64,000 nt of DNA from Deltaproteobacteria bacterium (GTDB taxonomy: Bacteria > Desulfobacterota > Syntrophobacteria > Syntrophobacterales > Thermodesulforhabdaceae). The notes below the pieces were generated by a model. The model made no database searches and was not told the origin of the DNA. It saw nothing but the letters and a program-made list of their open reading frames with translations. The position numbers and the translations under genes were made by a program. Below, piece by piece: positions 62,762 to 64,000 of the stretch (position 1 is its first letter; the number at the start of each line of letters is the position of its first letter). The stretch covers positions 1-64,000 of the forward strand of contig JAFDGW010000004.1 in the NCBI GenBank assembly GCA_019309115.1, read 5' to 3'.

Positions 62762-63520
62762 TTCCGTCTCCTTTTTACCAATTATCGTAATAGCGGTGTT
62801 ATCGATGTCAGCCCATATCATATTGTTCGATAAAACCACAAGAACTCTTTTTTCTTCTAGAGGATAGTATGTATCCATAAGAATTATATCATTAGCTTTC
62901 AGATTGGTAACCTGCTCAGCGCTTATAGTTGTCGTCCCTATGACAATAGATAAATAGATTGGAACCGAATTTAAGTAACTCATTTGTGTTTTGTTTATAT
63001 TACCACGATATAGAAGTTCGCTTAGAAATTCAAAAGTATCTGTATTTAAATATCCTATTCCCCTTACTATTTCCTCATTATTATTTCCAGCAATATGGAA
63101 GGGAATAGCTACGTCATATTCACCATGTGATATTTCCGTTTCAGAAAGTTCCTTGAGCTCAACAGATAGCTCCGCGCATTCTTCTAGCATTTTTAGTAAA
63201 TCTTCAACAAAGCTTTCAACTACAGCATTGTATATGGCTTTGGGAATTTCCTCTAATGGGAAATCGTTACCGAAGATTCTATAGATGCTATTTTTTATTT
63301 CGGAATGACTCAGATCGAAATTAACATAGAAACTATGATTATCGATTGATACTTCTATCCAGTAATTAAACGTTCTTTGATATTTATTTATAGGAAAGAA
63401 TAGCTGGCAATCCCTATCGGCCAGTTCGAAGTGAAGATCACCATTTAAACGATACACCTTGTTCAAGATCTTTACTTCTTCTGATGAAATGGACTGCAAT
63501 TTTAGCTTTTCGCTATTCAT
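62459..63520 (-). CDS. sctQ: Type III secretion cytoplasmic ring protein SctQ
   Basis: A 353-residue cytoplasmic (sorting platform) ring protein. The N-terminal about 180 residues are poorly conserved, as usual. A middle SPOA-like part (about 185-250) includes YLSIVIGTTTISAEQV. A clear C-terminal SPOA domain follows an acidic linker (ILLSQLQDIKPGYTFELDTP, ending VGYGELVQINDRIGVRI). The linker at residues 254-280 (MTEEEREVMENSDDV) starts at an internal ribosome site described separately. Much longer than FliN (about 130) and unlike FliM, supporting a non-flagellar system. Confidence 0.87.
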   Translation of the reverse strand: MNSEKLKLQSISSEEVKILNKVYRLNGDLHFELADRDCQLFFPINKYQRTFNYWIEVSIDNHSFYVNFDLSHSEIKNSIYRIFGNDFPLEEIPKAIYNAVVESFVEDLLKMLEECAELSVELKELSETEISHGEYDVAIPFHIAGNNNEEIVRGIGYLNTDTFEFLSELLYRGNINKTQMSYLNSVPIYLSIVIGTTTISAEQVTNLKANDIILMDTYYPLEEKRVLVVLSNNMIWADIDNTAITIIGKKETEMTEEEREVMENSDDVDTIEDTEEDTIIDAEDIELTLLFEVGHKKILLSQLQDIKPGYTFELDTPVDKNVTIRVNGRKVGYGELVQINDRIGVRILELVNS

Positions 63521-63540
63521 TGGTCAGAGCAAATTGCTGT

Positions 63541-64000
63541 TTAGTCTATATTTTCCTTTTCTTCCCATACAAACCGACGTTGTCTTGATCGTCCGTCTTG
63601 CTGTTCTCCGCTACCTGAAAACTGCAATTGTACATTTACCTGAGCACCAAGGCGGTCCTCAAGAACTGTTCTAAGAGAATCAGTATGAGGAGACAGAAAT
63701 CTGAACGAATCTTCGGATTTGGTTATGAACTCTACAGAAATACCATCTGATTCCTTCCGAATCCTGATTTCAGTTTCAGGCAAAAAGGATTCTTTCAATA
63801 CGATTCTTACCTCATCTTTGTTTGAAAATTCCGGATTACTTACAAGTATCTGATTTGCTATCTCATACACCTCGTCTGGAATAGTCGCTTTGCTGATTTT
63901 TATTCTATCAACGGAGTCCATATTTGGTGATGCCGATTGCTGAGGTAATAAGATGTTGAATTGAGACATTTTTTGAAGTTCTGTATCAATTTCTATCTCG
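63541..64000 (-). CDS. SctP-like needle-length regulator, cut by window edge
   Basis: At least 152 residues, with the frame open past 64000. The part after about 50 (counted from the Met at 63969) reads VRIVLKESFLPETEIRIRKE and FLSPHTDSLRTVLEDRLG, which resembles the C-terminal type III switch / hook-length (FliK/YscP) domain. It ends with a Gln/Arg-rich tail. The ATG at 63969 has no ribosome site and the frame has no stop upstream, so the true start is probably outside the window. It lies 20 bases before sctQ, as sctP does in many injectisome loci. Confidence 0.6.
   Translation of the reverse strand, partial: EIEIDTELQKMSQFNILLPQQSASPNMDSVDRIKISKATIPDEVYEIANQILVSNPEFSNKDEVRIVLKESFLPETEIRIRKESDGISVEFITKSEDSFRFLSPHTDSLRTVLEDRLGAQVNVQLQFSGSGEQQDGRSRQRRFVWEEKENID

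Noticed and set aside
59688-63520. Flagellar export genes (FliP, FliQ, FliR, FlhB)
   Set aside because: The SctQ protein is 353 residues with two SPOA-like parts instead of a FliN-size protein, SctR has no FliP signal peptide, the Q-R-S-T-U order with 4-base overlaps is that of injectisomes, and no flagellar gene lies nearby. A profile search could settle it.
1-64000. tRNA, rRNA, tmRNA or CRISPR arrays
   Set aside because: No TPsiC-arm pattern, rRNA core segment, ssrA end or regularly spaced repeat was seen by eye; covariance searches could still find a small RNA.

Overview
The window looks like chromosomal DNA of an anaerobic, respiring Desulfobacterota (deltaproteobacterial) organism, probably a sulfate reducer or syntroph. 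The evidence is a periplasmic four-heme cytochrome c3-type protein, a 2-oxoacid:ferredoxin oxidoreductase, an OFA-family oxalate/formate-type transporter, an alpha-methylacyl-CoA racemase-like CoA transferase, UbiA/UbiE/UbiD-type quinone genes, and a DHH-CBS-nucleotidyltransferase fusion. I assign no genus. I see no rRNA, tRNA or CRISPR array.

From 1 to about 50.3 kb the window is dense core genome in short operons. 0.1-4.2 kb (minus) holds an L,D-transpeptidase, a PflA-like radical SAM protein, an aminotransferase and a SPOR protein. 4.3-6.5 kb has a CoA transferase, TrmO and cytochrome c. 6.7-15.9 kb runs from a split pyruvate-carboxylase-like pair without a biotin carrier through Xer recombinase, the tRNA nucleotidyltransferase fusion, a site-2 protease, TrpS and an RsuA-type pseudouridine synthase. 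15.9-23.3 kb has a TPR protein, polyprenyl diphosphate synthase, the siroheme/heme genes (Met8-like, HemX, HemA), a zinc-ribbon protein, TatA and a radical SAM protein. 23.3-27.2 kb (minus) has NadK and a two-gene 2-oxoacid oxidoreductase flanked on both sides by decayed dehydrogenase genes. 27.8-35 kb has the OFA transporter with a strong terminator, a Ser/Thr kinase, and a helicase-phosphoesterase-GNAT operon. 35-46.9 kb has a hybrid histidine kinase, quinone genes, an FMN reductase, a TIGR02757 gene without a normal start codon, a SagB-type dehydrogenase, HPr, enzyme I and SmpB. 47.1-50.4 kb (minus) is a membrane spermidine-synthase/DUF350/lipoprotein group.

50.4-51.7 kb is a gene-poor scar with an IS66-type transposase fragment. 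Beyond it the DNA is visibly AT-richer and holds what I regard as the most interesting locus. Read on the minus strand from the right edge it encodes non-flagellar type III secretion components in the order SctP-like (cut by the window), SctQ, SctR, SctS, SctT, SctU. The QRSTU junctions are all 4-base overlaps. Apparently in the same transcription unit follow a dCache-HAMP-PP2C phosphatase, a long DapF-like epimerase with two substrate-side asparagines replaced by glutamate, a small exported protein, an ABC-type substrate-binding protein and a GNAT acetyltransferase. They converge on a 798-residue protein joining two extracytoplasmic sensor-like segments to a 12-helix MFS permease. SctQ carries a strong internal Shine-Dalgarno and ATG for the short SctQ-C form, and SctU has NPTR in place of the NPTH autocleavage motif.

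A reasonable reading is a horizontally acquired secretion apparatus with its own envelope-sensing and PP2C partner-switch input. The remaining secretion genes, any effectors and any STAS/anti-sigma partners would lie beyond position 64000.
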